Shown here one piece after another: positions 40,733 to 51,072 of a stretch of 64,000 bases of DNA (its first letter is position 1; each line of letters opens with the position of its first letter). Below the pieces are notes generated by a model. The model made no database searches. It had not been told where the DNA came from and saw only the letters and a program-made list of their open reading frames with translations. Origin of the DNA: Herbiconiux daphne (GTDB lineage: Bacteria > Actinomycetota > Actinomycetes > Actinomycetales > Microbacteriaceae); assembly GCF_024979295.1 (NCBI RefSeq), contig NZ_JANLCJ010000001.1:1-64000 (forward strand), in the 5' to 3' direction. A program made the position numbers and the translations under genes.

Positions 40733-40761
40733 AGCGCCAGACATTGCGTCTGGCGCTTTTT
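40733..40761 (+). terminator. Intrinsic terminator after the bS22 gene
   Basis: AGCGCCAGAC (40733-40742) pairs with GTCTGGCGCT (40748-40757), loop ATTGC, followed by TTTTT (40757-40761). It is the most typical terminator in the window. Confidence 0.92.
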
Positions 40762-40798
40762 GCTTGCCCGCGGCCACCGCGGGCTGGGCGCCGAGGGA

Positions 40799-40804
40799 GA
40801 TACT
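40799..40804 (+). promoter_or_regulatory. Candidate -10 element, leaderless hypothetical gene
   Basis: GATACT ends 6 nt before the GTG at 40811. Confidence 0.5.
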
Positions 40805-40810
40805 GGGCTC

Positions 40811-41122
40811 GTGCCGTCTCCGGTCGAATACTGCGCCACCCTGGTCGTCCGCGATGCGGTGACCAAGGTCGACGCGCTCGCGATCGTCGCACTGGCGCTC
40901 GATCGCGAGGTGACGGATGCGCGCGGCGTGCACCCGTTCATCGGCCTCGACGGCGGCGCCCGGGTCGAGATCGAGATTCCCAAGTTCGGCGAACCGCCGC
41001 CGCTCGCGCTCGACGTCTACTCGACCCTCGGTCACGACCATGCGGTTCTGAGCGCGTTGTCCCTGCTCGGGGTGCTCGAGTCGGCGACGGCCTGGACCAT
41101 CGAGCCCGACTTCGTGCTGTGA
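40811..41122 (+). CDS. Hypothetical protein, 103 residues
   Basis: The protein begins PSPVEYCATLVVRDAVTKVD and has an ordered alpha/beta composition (EIEIPKFGEPPPLALDVYS, LSALSLLGVLESATAW) with no membrane segment. I do not recognise a domain. It starts at GTG 40811, 6 nt after GATACT. It sits between the bS22 terminator and the glutaredoxin-like gene. It contains only one Cys. Likely a real cytosolic protein by codon pattern; function unknown. Confidence 0.7.
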   Translation: MPSPVEYCATLVVRDAVTKVDALAIVALALDREVTDARGVHPFIGLDGGARVEIEIPKFGEPPPLALDVYSTLGHDHAVLSALSLLGVLESATAWTIEPDFVL

Positions 41123-41178
41123 CCGCGCGGATGCCGCCGCGGCAAGTGCTCGGATGAGGGCTGCGGCGAGTGCTTCGA

Positions 41179-41184
41179 TAGGCT
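41179..41184 (+). promoter_or_regulatory. Candidate -10 element, leaderless glutaredoxin-like gene
   Basis: TAGGCT ends 6 nt before the GTG at 41191. Confidence 0.55.
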
Positions 41185-41190
41185 TGAGCC

Positions 41191-41469
41191 GTGGCATCCG
41201 TCTCTCTCACGCTGGTCGGCAAACCGGGGTGTCATCTCTGCGATGACGCGCGCGAGGCCATCCGCGGGGTGCTCGACGATCTCGCGGCCGATTCGTCGGT
41301 GCCGTCGGTCGACGTCGCCGTGACGGAGCTGTCGATCCTCGACAATCCCGCCCTGATGGACGAGTTCGCCGAGGAGATCCCGGTGGTGCTCATCGAGGGT
41401 CGCGTGCACACCATCTGGCGGGTCGACGAGGCCCGTCTCCGCGCCGCACTGCTGGAGGTCTCCGCATGA
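41191..41469 (+). CDS. Glutaredoxin-like thiol protein
   Basis: A 92-residue thioredoxin-fold protein of the YruB/DUF836 type. The redox site is CHLC in GKPGCHLCDDAREAI (residues 14-17). The cis-Pro strand is EEIPVVLIEGRVHTIWRVD. It reduces disulfides or mixed thiols in the cytosol in this family. The start is GTG 41191. It overlaps the next gene by 4 nt (ATGA), so the two are coupled. In many actinobacteria this protein neighbours redox-regulator or haem genes; here it neighbours a Dabb protein. Confidence 0.88.
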   Translation: MASVSLTLVGKPGCHLCDDAREAIRGVLDDLAADSSVPSVDVAVTELSILDNPALMDEFAEEIPVVLIEGRVHTIWRVDEARLRAALLEVSA

Positions 41470-41765
41470 TCCGACACGTCGTCACCTGGAAGCTCGTCGC
41501 CACCGACCCGCACGAGAAGGCCGACGCGGTCGACACGATCGTGCGTCTGCTCTCGTCGCTGCCGCCGCTCGTGCCGTCGGTGCGTTCGCTGACCGTCGCG
41601 GGCAACATGGCCTACTTCGACGCGAACTGGGATGTCGTGCTCATCGCCGACTTCGACGACCTCGCGGGTCTCGACGCCTACCAGTCGCACCCCGAGCACC
41701 TGCTCGTCGTGCCTCAGATCAAGGCACTCGTGTCGGCTCGGGCGTCGGTCGACATCGACCTCTGA
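41466..41765 (+). CDS. Dabb-family stress-responsive alpha/beta barrel protein
   Basis: A 99-residue dimeric ferredoxin-like protein. It has the characteristic start MIRHVVTWKLVATDPHEKAD, the central NMAYFDANWDVVLIADFDDLAGLDAYQSHPEH, with the family's HP-x-H, and a short C-terminal strand. Members are small dimers of uncertain activity; some bind or transform small aromatics. It overlaps the glutaredoxin-like gene by 4 nt, so a shared function in redox or stress response is inferred but not shown. Confidence 0.85.
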   Translation: MIRHVVTWKLVATDPHEKADAVDTIVRLLSSLPPLVPSVRSLTVAGNMAYFDANWDVVLIADFDDLAGLDAYQSHPEHLLVVPQIKALVSARASVDIDL

Positions 41766-41791
41766 CCCACTGGCGGCCCTCACGGCGCTCG

Positions 41792-41800
41792 TTATCCACA
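41792..41800 (+). promoter_or_regulatory. DnaA box-like sequence
   Basis: A perfect TTATCCACA lies in the 125-bp gap between the Dabb gene and the next small ORF. There is no origin here. A second copy is at 50097-50105. Confidence 0.4.
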
Positions 41801-42036
41801 GGTCGTCGTCGCGCGTTGCCGACAGGCCGTCTCGCGGCCTAGCCTCTCACCGGGAGCTGAGGAATACTCGGCAAGGAAGGTGAGCTGCGTGTGGGTGATG
41901 CTGGGGCGGGCAACCTGATCTGGTGGGTCGTCTGGGTCCTGATTTGGGGGGTCGTCTGGGTCGCGGTTCCCGTGCTCGTGGTGGTGGTGACCGTGTTAGC
42001 GGCCGCCGCCGTCGTGCGCCGGGGTGGGCGCCGCGA

Positions 42037-43347
<1,311 letters not shown>

Positions 43348-43376
43348 GGGAGAAGAGTCTACCCGCGACTGGTCGA

Positions 43377-43490
43377 TCAGGCCTCGCGCGAGGGAACGGC
43401 CCGATAGCCGTCGACGCGCATGGCGGCGATGGTCGCGGCGATGCCGGCGGCGGAGATGATGGCGAAAACGGACAGGGTGATGATGGTCAT
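43377..43490 (-). CDS. Very small membrane protein, 37 residues
   Basis: The ORF is MTIITLSVFAIISAAGIAAT followed by a short tail ending VDGYRAVPSREA. One helix spans residues 3-22. The ATG at 43490 is preceded by AGAAAGGC at a normal distance. It lies 29 nt upstream of aspS on the same strand. It may be a small membrane regulator. I do not recognise the family, and codon evidence is limited by its length. Confidence 0.6.
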   Translation of the reverse strand: MTIITLSVFAIISAAGIAATIAAMRVDGYRAVPSREA

Positions 43491-43618
43491 GAGTAAGCCT
43501 TTCTGACATCCATTCCACCGCGGATGACTGTTCAGCACAATCGAATAGTTCTTCATGACTGGTGAAGTGTCGCTAACAGATTCAGGCCCTCTCGGCATTC
43601 TCGCGGTATCGGCGCTCG

Positions 43619-43624
43619 TAGACT
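43619..43624 (+). promoter_or_regulatory. Candidate -10 element, leaderless phosphatase gene
   Basis: TAGACT ends 7 nt before the GTG at 43632. Confidence 0.55.
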
Positions 43625-43631
43625 GGATGCC

Positions 43632-44272
<641 letters not shown>

Positions 44273-44276
<4 letters not shown>

Positions 44277-44923
44277 CGGCGAGGTCGACGCGCATCCGCG
44301 CCGCCGTGGCCGCGACGGCGGTCGCCGCGACGCTGCTGCTCGCGGGCTGCTCGAGCGACCCGCTCGCGCAGCAGTACCTCGACGGCAGCAACAAGGGCTA
44401 CATCTCCGGCGACGGCACCGTCACCGAGGTCGAGCCGGCCGACCGCGGCGAGCCCGTGCAGTTCACCGGCACCGACGAGAACGGCGGCACCGTCTCGTCG
44501 GCCGACTACGCGGGCCAGGTGCTCGTGCTGAACTTCTGGTACGCCGGTTGCGCGCCGTGTCGCGCCGAAGCACCCGACCTCGAGAAGCTCAACAACGACT
44601 TCCAGGGCCGGGATGTCTCGTTCCTCGGTGTCAACGTGCGCGATCAGGCGCCGACCGCCATCTCATTCGCCGAGACCTACGACGTCACCTACCCCTCCGT
44701 CATCGACACCGACGGGGCGATGCAACTCGCCTTCTCGGGCACCGTCGCGCCCAACGCGGTGCCGACCACCCTCGTGATCGACCAGCAGGGCCGGGTCGCC
44801 GCGCGCATCCTGGGCCAGCTGAGCGACGCGTCGATCCTCGAGACGCTGATCACATCGAACCTCGAGCCCGGCACCTCGGCGCCCGGTACCTCGGCACCCA
44901 CCCCCTCGCCGGAAGCCGGCTGA
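44273..44923 (+). CDS. TlpA/ResA-like thioredoxin lipoprotein
   Basis: A 216-residue exported thioredoxin-fold protein. The signal ends in lipobox LLAG-Cys (about residue 25). The redox site is WYAGCAPCRAEAPDLEKL (about 87-104). The cis-Pro region is NAVPTTLVIDQQGRVAARILG. A Thr/Pro-rich tail follows. In System II maturation such proteins reduce the CxxCH cysteines of apocytochrome c after CcdA supplies electrons. The GTG start overlaps the phosphatase stop, and ccdA starts 4 nt later, so the genes form one operon. Confidence 0.92.
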
Positions 44924-44926
44924 CCC

Positions 44927-45694
44927 GTGGGCAATCCCTTCGCCGAGGTCGTGCTGAGCGGCCAGTTGCTGCTCGCCATCCCGATCGCCCTGCTCGCGGG
45001 CCTGGTGTCGTTCGCGTCGCCGTGCGTGCTGCCGCTCGTTCCGGGTTACCTGGCCTACGTCGGCGGCATCTCCGAAGCGGGCGGCGCCGGCGACTCGGTG
45101 GCGGGTCGCAAGGCGGCGAGGCGACGGATGCTGCTCGGCATCGCCTTGTTCATCCTGGGCTTCTCGGTCATCTTCCTCGCCTATTCGGCGGCCTTCGGCG
45201 CCCTCGGCACCTGGCTGATCGTCTGGCAGGAGTGGATCACCCGCATCATGGGCGTGATCGTCATCGCCCTGGGGCTCGTGTTCATCGGCCAGTTCAGCTT
45301 CATGCAGCGCACCTTCAAGCCGAGTTGGCGACCCGCCACCGGCCTCGCGGGCGCGCCCATCCTCGGCATCGTGTTCGGCCTCGGCTGGACGCCCTGCATC
45401 GGCCCGACCCTCGGCGCCATCCAGGCGCTCAGCCTCACGAGCGGCTCGGCCTGGAGCGGCGTGCTGCTCGGCCTCTTCTACTGCATCGGCCTCGGCCTGC
45501 CCTTCCTGCTCGTGGCCCTCGGCCTCAACTGGGTCACCAGCTCGGTGCGGTTCCTCAAGCGCCACATCCGCACCATCAACATCGTCGGCGGCGCCCTGCT
45601 CGTGGCCATTGGCATCCTGATGGTCTCGGGGCTCTGGACGATCTGGATCTACGAGATGCAGGCGGTGATCAACGGCTTTGTCTCGCCCATCTGA
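44927..45694 (+). CDS. ccdA: Cytochrome c biogenesis protein CcdA (DsbD-like)
   Basis: A 255-residue membrane protein with six helices that shuttles electrons from cytosolic thioredoxin to the exported TlpA-like protein. The redox Cys pair is Cys in FASPCVLPLVPGYLAYVGG (about 33) and in GWTPCIGPTLGAI (about 157), both with the Pro-flanked CcdA signature. The length matches CcdA. The GTG at 44927 follows the tlpA stop by 3 nt. The gene overlaps resB by 17 nt at its end. Confidence 0.93.
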   Translation: MGNPFAEVVLSGQLLLAIPIALLAGLVSFASPCVLPLVPGYLAYVGGISEAGGAGDSVAGRKAARRRMLLGIALFILGFSVIFLAYSAAFGALGTWLIVWQEWITRIMGVIVIALGLVFIGQFSFMQRTFKPSWRPATGLAGAPILGIVFGLGWTPCIGPTLGAIQALSLTSGSAWSGVLLGLFYCIGLGLPFLLVALGLNWVTSSVRFLKRHIRTINIVGGALLVAIGILMVSGLWTIWIYEMQAVINGFVSPI

Positions 45695-47375
45695 TCACTA
45701 CGATTCCGCGCAGCCCGAGCGACCGAAGGCCGGCGACGACGTCACCCTGCCGAAGCTCGGCGTCGTCGGTTGGCTGCGCTGGTTCTGGCGTCAGCTCACC
45801 AGCATGCGCACCGCGCTCTTCCTCCTCCTGCTGCTCGCGCTCGCAGCCGTGCCCGGATCGCTCGTGCCCCAGCGCGCGGCCGACCCCAACGGCGTCACGC
45901 AGTACTTCGTCGACAACCCCGATCTGGCGCCGTTCCTCGACTCCCTGCAGCTGTTCAACGTCTACACGTCGGCCTGGTTCTCGTCGATCTACCTGCTGCT
46001 GTTCATCTCGCTGATCGGCTGCGTCATCCCGCGCACGAAGCACCACTTCGACGCCCTGCGCGCGAAGCCGCCACGCACCCCTGCGCGCCTGTCGCGACTG
46101 GCGGGATTCACCACGCGCGATTTCGAGGGTGGAGCAGACGCGGCATCCGTCGTCGACTCGGCCCGCACGCTGCTGCGCCGCCAGCGCTACCGCACCGTCG
46201 TGTTCACCGGCGTCGACGCGCGAACGGGGCGCGAGACCGTCTCGGTGTCGGCCGAGCGCGGCTACATGCGCGAGACCGGCAACCTCGTCTTCCACTCGGC
46301 GCTCGTCGGCATCCTGATCACCGTCGGCATCGGCGGCGGCTTCGGCTACCAGGGGCAGCGCGTGGTGGTGGAGGGGCAGACCTTCGTGAACACGCTGCTC
46401 GCCTACGACTCGTTCAACCCGGGCCGCTTCTTCAGCGACGACCAGCTCTCGCGCTACGCCCTCACCCTCGACTCGTTCGAGGCGACCTACGAGACGCAGT
46501 CGCTCAAGGCCTTCGGCCAGCCGCTCGACTACACGGCCTCGGTGACGGCTCAGGATGCCGCGGGCGAGACCTCCACCGACGAGATCAAGGTGAACAGCCC
46601 CTTGAAGATCGGCGGCACCGACATCTACCTGCTCGGCAACGGCTACGCCCCCACCATCACGGTGCGGAACCCCGCGGGAGACGTGGTGTTCACCGATTCA
46701 GTGCCCTTCCTGCCGCAGGATGCGAGCCTCACGTCGCTCGGCGTGGTGAAGATCCCCGACGGACTGCCCGACCAGGTGGGGCTGATCGGCTTCTTCTACC
46801 CGACCCAGGCGGAGGCGGCATCCGGGGTCTACTTCTCGTCGTTCCCCGAGCTGCAATATCCGGTGCTCACGCTCAACGTCTACGACGGCGACCTCGGCCT
46901 CGACGGTGGGGTGCCGGCGTCGGTCTATTCGCTCGACACCGATTCGATGACGCAGCTCACGGGAGGCGAAACCGGTGTCGACTCGCTCGAGTTGAAGCCG
47001 GGCGAGACGGCCGACCTGCCGAACGGCCTCGGCACCGTCACCCTCGACGGGGTCAAGCGGTTCGCGTCGTTCGACGTGCACCACGACCCCACCCAGGGCT
47101 GGGTGCTGCTGTTCGCGGTGCTCGTGCTCGGCGGACTGCTCACGTCGCTGTTCATTCCGCGGCGGCGACTGTGGGTCAAGGCGACCGATCGGGCCGACGG
47201 GTCGGTGCACGTGGAATACGCGGGTCTGGCCCGGGGCGACGATCCGCGGCTGGTCGAGGCGGTGGCGGCGCTGGCGGCGAAACAGGCCGAGAGCTTCTCC
47301 TCCACAACTCCCGATGACGGGGCCGATTCTGCACAGTCTGACGCCGCCTCTTCTCCTTCCGACACCAAGGCTTAG
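45678..47375 (+). CDS. resB: Cytochrome c biogenesis protein ResB
   Basis: A 565-residue ResB-family protein, the partner of CcsB in System II haem delivery to apocytochrome c. N-terminal helices are at about 38-60 (TALFLLLLLALAAVPG) and 90-115. A third is at 205-230. The long extracytoplasmic domain runs to about 465, where the last helix is WVLLFAVLVLGGLLTSLFIP. The family start is WRQLTSMRTALFLLLLLAL. TTG 45678 is used because it overlaps ccdA by 17 nt and no better start is near; GTG near codon 22 is the alternative. The C-terminal tail is acidic and Ser-rich. Confidence 0.92.
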   Translation: MSRPSDHYDSAQPERPKAGDDVTLPKLGVVGWLRWFWRQLTSMRTALFLLLLLALAAVPGSLVPQRAADPNGVTQYFVDNPDLAPFLDSLQLFNVYTSAWFSSIYLLLFISLIGCVIPRTKHHFDALRAKPPRTPARLSRLAGFTTRDFEGGADAASVVDSARTLLRRQRYRTVVFTGVDARTGRETVSVSAERGYMRETGNLVFHSALVGILITVGIGGGFGYQGQRVVVEGQTFVNTLLAYDSFNPGRFFSDDQLSRYALTLDSFEATYETQSLKAFGQPLDYTASVTAQDAAGETSTDEIKVNSPLKIGGTDIYLLGNGYAPTITVRNPAGDVVFTDSVPFLPQDASLTSLGVVKIPDGLPDQVGLIGFFYPTQAEAASGVYFSSFPELQYPVLTLNVYDGDLGLDGGVPASVYSLDTDSMTQLTGGETGVDSLELKPGETADLPNGLGTVTLDGVKRFASFDVHHDPTQGWVLLFAVLVLGGLLTSLFIPRRRLWVKATDRADGSVHVEYAGLARGDDPRLVEAVAALAAKQAESFSSTTPDDGADSAQSDAASSPSDTKA

Positions 47376-47378
47376 GCT
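47373..47378 (+). promoter_or_regulatory. Candidate -10 element, leaderless ccsB start
   Basis: TAGGCT overlaps the resB stop codon and ends 6 nt before the ccsB GTG. It may be an internal promoter. Confidence 0.45.
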
Positions 47379-47384
47379 CTACCT

Positions 47385-48401
47385 GTGACGCAAACCCTCG
47401 ACGAGATCTCGATCATCCTCATCTACTCGGCCATGGCCGTGTATGCGCTCGCATTCATCGCCTTCGCGCTCGACCTGGCCCGCCGGTCGTCGACGGTCAA
47501 GAAGGCTGCCGAGGTGGGTGCCGAGGTCGGTGCCGCGAAGGTTCCCGCCGTGGTGGGGGCTCCGGATGCCGGTGGCGCGGGTTCCCCGGGCGCCGACGAT
47601 GCGGCTCTCGTGTCGGTCGAGGGGCTCGACACTGCGGGCCGCCGGTCGATCCCGTTGCGTCTCGGGGTCTCGTTCACCATCCTGGCCTGGGTCATCCAGC
47701 TCGCGGGCGTCATCCTCCGCGGCGTCGCCGCCGACCGGGTGCCGTGGGCGAACATGTACGAGTTCTCGATCACGGGCACCCTGCTGATCGTCGCGGTGTT
47801 CCTGGTGGTGCTGCTGCGCGAAGACCTGCGGTTCCTCGGCACGTTCGTCACCGGGCTCGTGCTCATTCTGCTCGGCATCTCGACGGTCAACTACTACGTG
47901 AGCGTGTCGCCGCTGCCGCCGGCGCTGCAGTCGGCGTGGCTCGTCATCCACGTGTTCGTCGCGAGCCTCGGCACGGCGTTCTTCGCCCTCGGCGGGGCCC
48001 TCTCGGTGGTGCAGCTGCTGCAGACCAAGGGCGACGCCGTCTCGCGGCTGGCGGGTGCGCTGCGCCTTCGCTTCCTGAAGACCTTGCCCGACGCCGAGAC
48101 CCTCGAGCGACTGGCCTACCGGGTGAACATCGTGGGCTTCGTGTTCTGGACCTTCACGCTCATCGCCGGCGCCATCTGGGCCGAGCGGGCGTGGGGCCGC
48201 TACTGGGGCTGGGACACGAAAGAGGTCTGGACCTTCATCATCTGGGTCATCTACGCCGGCTACATCCACGCGCGGGCGACGCGCGGCTGGCGCGGTTCGC
48301 GCTCGGCCTGGCTCGCCATCGTGGGCTTCGTGGCGGTGCTCTTCAACTTCGGCATCGTGAACGTCTTCTTCAAGGGCTTGCACGCGTACTCGGGCCTCTA
48401 G
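47385..48401 (+). CDS. ccsB: Cytochrome c biogenesis protein CcsB (CcsA/ResC family)
   Basis: A 338-residue membrane protein with about eight helices. The haem-handling Trp-rich motif of the family is WGRYWGWDTKEVWTFIIW (about 265-282). Flanking His are in SAWLVIHVFVASLG and YAGYIHARATRG. The loop after helix 1 is Ala/Gly/Val-rich (KVPAVVGAPDAGGAGSPG), longer than in Bacillus. It exports haem and ligates it to apocytochrome c with ResB. The start is GTG 47385. It ends the operon, with the repeat array starting 27 bp downstream. Confidence 0.94.
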   Translation: MTQTLDEISIILIYSAMAVYALAFIAFALDLARRSSTVKKAAEVGAEVGAAKVPAVVGAPDAGGAGSPGADDAALVSVEGLDTAGRRSIPLRLGVSFTILAWVIQLAGVILRGVAADRVPWANMYEFSITGTLLIVAVFLVVLLREDLRFLGTFVTGLVLILLGISTVNYYVSVSPLPPALQSAWLVIHVFVASLGTAFFALGGALSVVQLLQTKGDAVSRLAGALRLRFLKTLPDAETLERLAYRVNIVGFVFWTFTLIAGAIWAERAWGRYWGWDTKEVWTFIIWVIYAGYIHARATRGWRGSRSAWLAIVGFVAVLFNFGIVNVFFKGLHAYSGL

Positions 48402-48427
48402 CCGCGCGCTCGTCGCGCGTGCCCACG

Positions 48428-49047
48428 CGAGAAGTCAATACCCGTGGCATCTCGGGCGGATCTGGCACAGATTGTGACTTCTCGGCGCGTCGGGATGCCG
48501 CTCGGCGCAGTTGAGCGCGGCACCGCTGCGGACGCGCCTCCACCGCTCGCGTCGGCGCGCGCCCTGTATTGGTTGCGAACCTCCCGCGAGGAGCCGCGAG
48601 AAGTCAATAAACGTGGCAACTCCGGCGGTTTTGGCACAGATTGTGACTTCTCGGTGTGACGGGCAGCCGCTCGACCGAGTTGTGCGCACGCGAGAAGTCA
48701 AAATGCGTTGCCCGTTGGGCCGTGGTGGAACGGAACGTGACTTTTTGGGGGAGCGGCCATCGTGCGCCGGGGCGGGTAGCGCGGGTGGTGCGGGTAGTGC
48801 GGGCGCGGGTGGTGCGGTCATGCCACCAGCGCTCGCGGGCGGCCTCGCCGCGGGGCGGTCGCGCGGAAGCCGTCGAAGGGTGCTCGCGAGCTACCGCGAG
48901 AAGTCAGGAATCGTGGCACCCCGGACGGTTATGGCACGGATTGTGACTTCTCGGTGTGACGGGCAGCCGCTCGACCGAGTTGTGCCCACGCGAGAAGTCG
49001 AAATGTGTTGAAAGTTGGGCTGTCGTAGGACAGATTGTGACTTCTCG
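48428..49047. repeat. Array of five 57-bp elements with 10-bp inverted ends
   Basis: Elements lie at 48428-48484, 48597-48653, 48691-48747, 48897-48953 and 48991-49047, each exactly 57 bp. Left arms read CGAGAAGTCA (CGAGAAGTCG in the last) and right arms TGACTTCTCG (TGACTTTTTG in the third). Elements 1, 2 and 4 (A type) share GTGGCA near the left and TGGCAC near the right; between them a short inner stem changes in compensating pairs in elements 1 and 2. Elements 3 and 5 (B type) share a different middle. A2-B3 and A4-B5 are both joined by a 37-bp spacer with one mismatch and start 300 bp apart. No gene is credible in the gap at 48402-49071. Confidence 0.95.
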
Positions 49048-49071
49048 GGGCGGAGGGGCGGGCGCTGGGGG

Positions 49072-50067
49072 TCAGTGCAGGAGGGCGTGGCAGCGGGTGA
49101 GGCGGTCGCGCCACCAGAGTTCGCGGTCGGGGCTTGCGCGGTAGCGGTCGAGGAGGGCGGGGTCGACGTCGGGGCGCGTCACGGGAATACGTCCGGCTCG
49201 GGGCCCAAGGCTGTCGTGGGTGACGTCACCGGTGAAGAGGTCGACGGTGGCGAGGCCGCAGTCGTAGTCGAGTTCGGGCAGGGCGGCCGCGAGGTGCGCT
49301 CCCATGGCGATTCCCACCGAGCTCTCGAGGGCTGACGACACCACGGCCGGCAGGCCCGCGAGGCGCACGACCTCGATCGCGCGGCGCACCCCGCCGAGGG
49401 GTTGGGCCTTGATCACGAGCAGATCGGCGGCGCCGGCCTTCGCGACCGCGAGCGGATCGGCCGCCTTGCGCACGCTCTCGTCGGCGGCGATCGGAATACC
49501 CATGTAGGCGACGCGGCCGCGGATCTCAGCCAGTTCGTCGACGGTCGCGCAGGGCTGCTCGACGTACTCGAGGTCGAACTCGCACAACCGGTGGATCGCG
49601 TGCTCGGCCTCGTCGACATTCCAGCCGCCGTTCGCATCGATGCGCACCCGGCCCTCGGCGCCGAGCACCGCGCGAGCCTCGCGTACGCGAGCGACGTCGT
49701 CGTCGAGTGTCTGGCCGGTTTCGGCGACCTTCACCTTCACCGTGCGGCATCCGTCATATCGCGACAGAACGCGCGCGACCTCGGATGCCGCCACCGCCGG
49801 CAGTGTGGCGTTCACCATGATCTCGGCACGGAGCGCCGTCGGCATCCGCGCATACCCGAATTCGATCGCTCCCCGCAGCCAGGATGCGGCCTCGGCGTCG
49901 TCGTATTCGGGGAACGGTGAGAACTCGGTCCAACCCTCGGGCCCCTCGAACACCACGAGTTCGCGCACGGTCTGACCCCGGAAGCGGGTGTGGAGTGGGA
50001 TGGCCACCACCCGCGCCGTCTCGAGCAGGTCGTCGAGCGGGGGGAGTTCGGTCACGTCGTCGTCCAT
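49072..50067 (-). CDS. menC: o-Succinylbenzoate synthase
   Basis: A 331-residue enolase-superfamily enzyme of menaquinone synthesis that dehydrates SHCHC. The acid/base Lys is in KVKVAETGQ (about 122-124). Metal ligands are Asp in RIDANGGWN (about 148), Glu in EYVEQPCA (about 176) and Asp/Glu in IPIAADESVRK (about 200-204). The second Lys is in VIKAQPLGG (about 222). The N-terminal capping domain is short. Start choice is open: ATG 50067 is close to GGAGTG, while GTG 50055 lies 10 nt from it. It is divergent from menB and preceded downstream by the 57-bp element array. Confidence 0.9.
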   Translation of the reverse strand: MDDDVTELPPLDDLLETARVVAIPLHTRFRGQTVRELVVFEGPEGWTEFSPFPEYDDAEAASWLRGAIEFGYARMPTALRAEIMVNATLPAVAASEVARVLSRYDGCRTVKVKVAETGQTLDDDVARVREARAVLGAEGRVRIDANGGWNVDEAEHAIHRLCEFDLEYVEQPCATVDELAEIRGRVAYMGIPIAADESVRKAADPLAVAKAGAADLLVIKAQPLGGVRRAIEVVRLAGLPAVVSSALESSVGIAMGAHLAAALPELDYDCGLATVDLFTGDVTHDSLGPRAGRIPVTRPDVDPALLDRYRASPDRELWWRDRLTRCHALLH

Positions 50068-50096
50068 CACTCCACAAGTCTCGCGCGGCTCGCGGG

Positions 50097-50105
50097 TTAT
50101 CCACA
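50097..50105 (+). promoter_or_regulatory. DnaA box-like sequence between menC and menB
   Basis: A perfect TTATCCACA occurs in the 87-bp divergent promoter region. It is the second copy in the window; see 41792-41800. Confidence 0.4.
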
Positions 50106-50142
50106 TAATCGGCCCGGAACGGCCCCGAATCCACCGCCCGAA

Positions 50143-50148
50143 TAGGCT
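50143..50148 (+). promoter_or_regulatory. Candidate -10 element, leaderless menB gene
   Basis: TAGGCT ends 6 nt before the ATG at 50155. Confidence 0.6.
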
Positions 50149-50154
50149 GGGGTC

Positions 50155-51072
50155 ATGACCGAACGCACCACAGTCTCCGACATCTTCGACCCGTCAGAAT
50201 GGGTCGTCGCGCCCGGTTCGGAGGGGTTCACCGACATCACCTACCACCTCGACCGCGAGGGCCGCGTGGCACGCATCGCGTTCGACCGGCCCGAGGTGCG
50301 CAACGCGTTCCGCCCGAAGACGGTCGACGAGCTCTACGCGGCGCTCGACGACGCTCGGCAGAACCCCCGTGTGGGCGTGGTGCTGCTGACGGGCAACGGT
50401 CCGAGCCCGAAAGACGGCGGCTGGGCGTTCTGCAGCGGGGGCGACCAGCGCATCCGGGGCCGTGACGGCTATAAATACTCCGACGGAGAGACCGCCAAGG
50501 GCATCGACACCGCCCGCTCCGGCCGCCTGCACATCCTCGAGGTGCAACGGCTCATCCGGTTCATGTCGAAGGTTGTCATCGCGGTGGTTCCGGGCTGGGC
50601 GGCCGGCGGCGGGCACAGCCTGCACGTGGTGTGCGACCTCACCATCGCCAGCGAGGAGCACGCCCGCTTCAAGCAGACGGATGCCGATGTCGGCTCGTTC
50701 GACGGCGGCTACGGCAGCGCCTACTTCGCCCGCCAGGTGGGGCAGAAGTTCGCGCGCGAGGTGTTCTTCCTGGCCGAGGAATACAGTGCGCGCCGGGCCT
50801 ATGAGATGGGTGCGGTGAACGCGGTCGTACGTCACGCCGAACTCGAGACCGAGGCGCTGCGGTGGGCCAGAACCATCCTCGGCAAGTCGCCCACCGCGGT
50901 GCGCATGCTGAAATACGCGTTCAACGCCGTCGACGACGGTCTCGTGGGCCAACAGGTGTTCGCCGGCGAGGCGACCCGCCTGGCCTATGCGAGCGACGAA
51001 GCGGTCGAGGGCCGCGACTCCTTCCTCGAGAAACGCGACCCCGACTGGTCGCCCTTCCCCTATCACTACTGA
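50155..51072 (+). CDS. menB: 1,4-Dihydroxy-2-naphthoyl-CoA synthase
   Basis: A 305-residue crotonase-fold enzyme that closes the naphthoquinone ring of menaquinone. The crotonase core has RIAFDRPEVRNAFRPKTVDEL, the oxyanion region GGWAFCSGGDQRIRG, and VIAVVPGWAAGGGHSLHVVCDL, all diagnostic for MenB. The Asp and Tyr of the active site are in TDADVGSFDGGYGSAYFARQVG. The C-terminal helix ends with KRDPDWSPFPYHY, typical of MenB. The ATG is 6 nt after TAGGCT. It is divergent from menC. The other menaquinone gene, probable menE, is 12.8 kb away at the right edge. Confidence 0.97.
   Translation: MTERTTVSDIFDPSEWVVAPGSEGFTDITYHLDREGRVARIAFDRPEVRNAFRPKTVDELYAALDDARQNPRVGVVLLTGNGPSPKDGGWAFCSGGDQRIRGRDGYKYSDGETAKGIDTARSGRLHILEVQRLIRFMSKVVIAVVPGWAAGGGHSLHVVCDLTIASEEHARFKQTDADVGSFDGGYGSAYFARQVGQKFAREVFFLAEEYSARRAYEMGAVNAVVRHAELETEALRWARTILGKSPTAVRMLKYAFNAVDDGLVGQQVFAGEATRLAYASDEAVEGRDSFLEKRDPDWSPFPYHY

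Noticed and set aside
48511..49011. A 166-codon ORF on the + strand, and others on the - strand, running through the 57-bp elements
   Set aside because: The frame passes through repeats of 57 bp and spacers that shift it, codon use is unlike neighbouring genes, and both strands are open only because of the high GC content.
48428..49047. CRISPR array
   Set aside because: Repeats are too long, each is itself palindromic with varied centre, spacing is not uniform, spacers are partly identical, and there are no cas genes.
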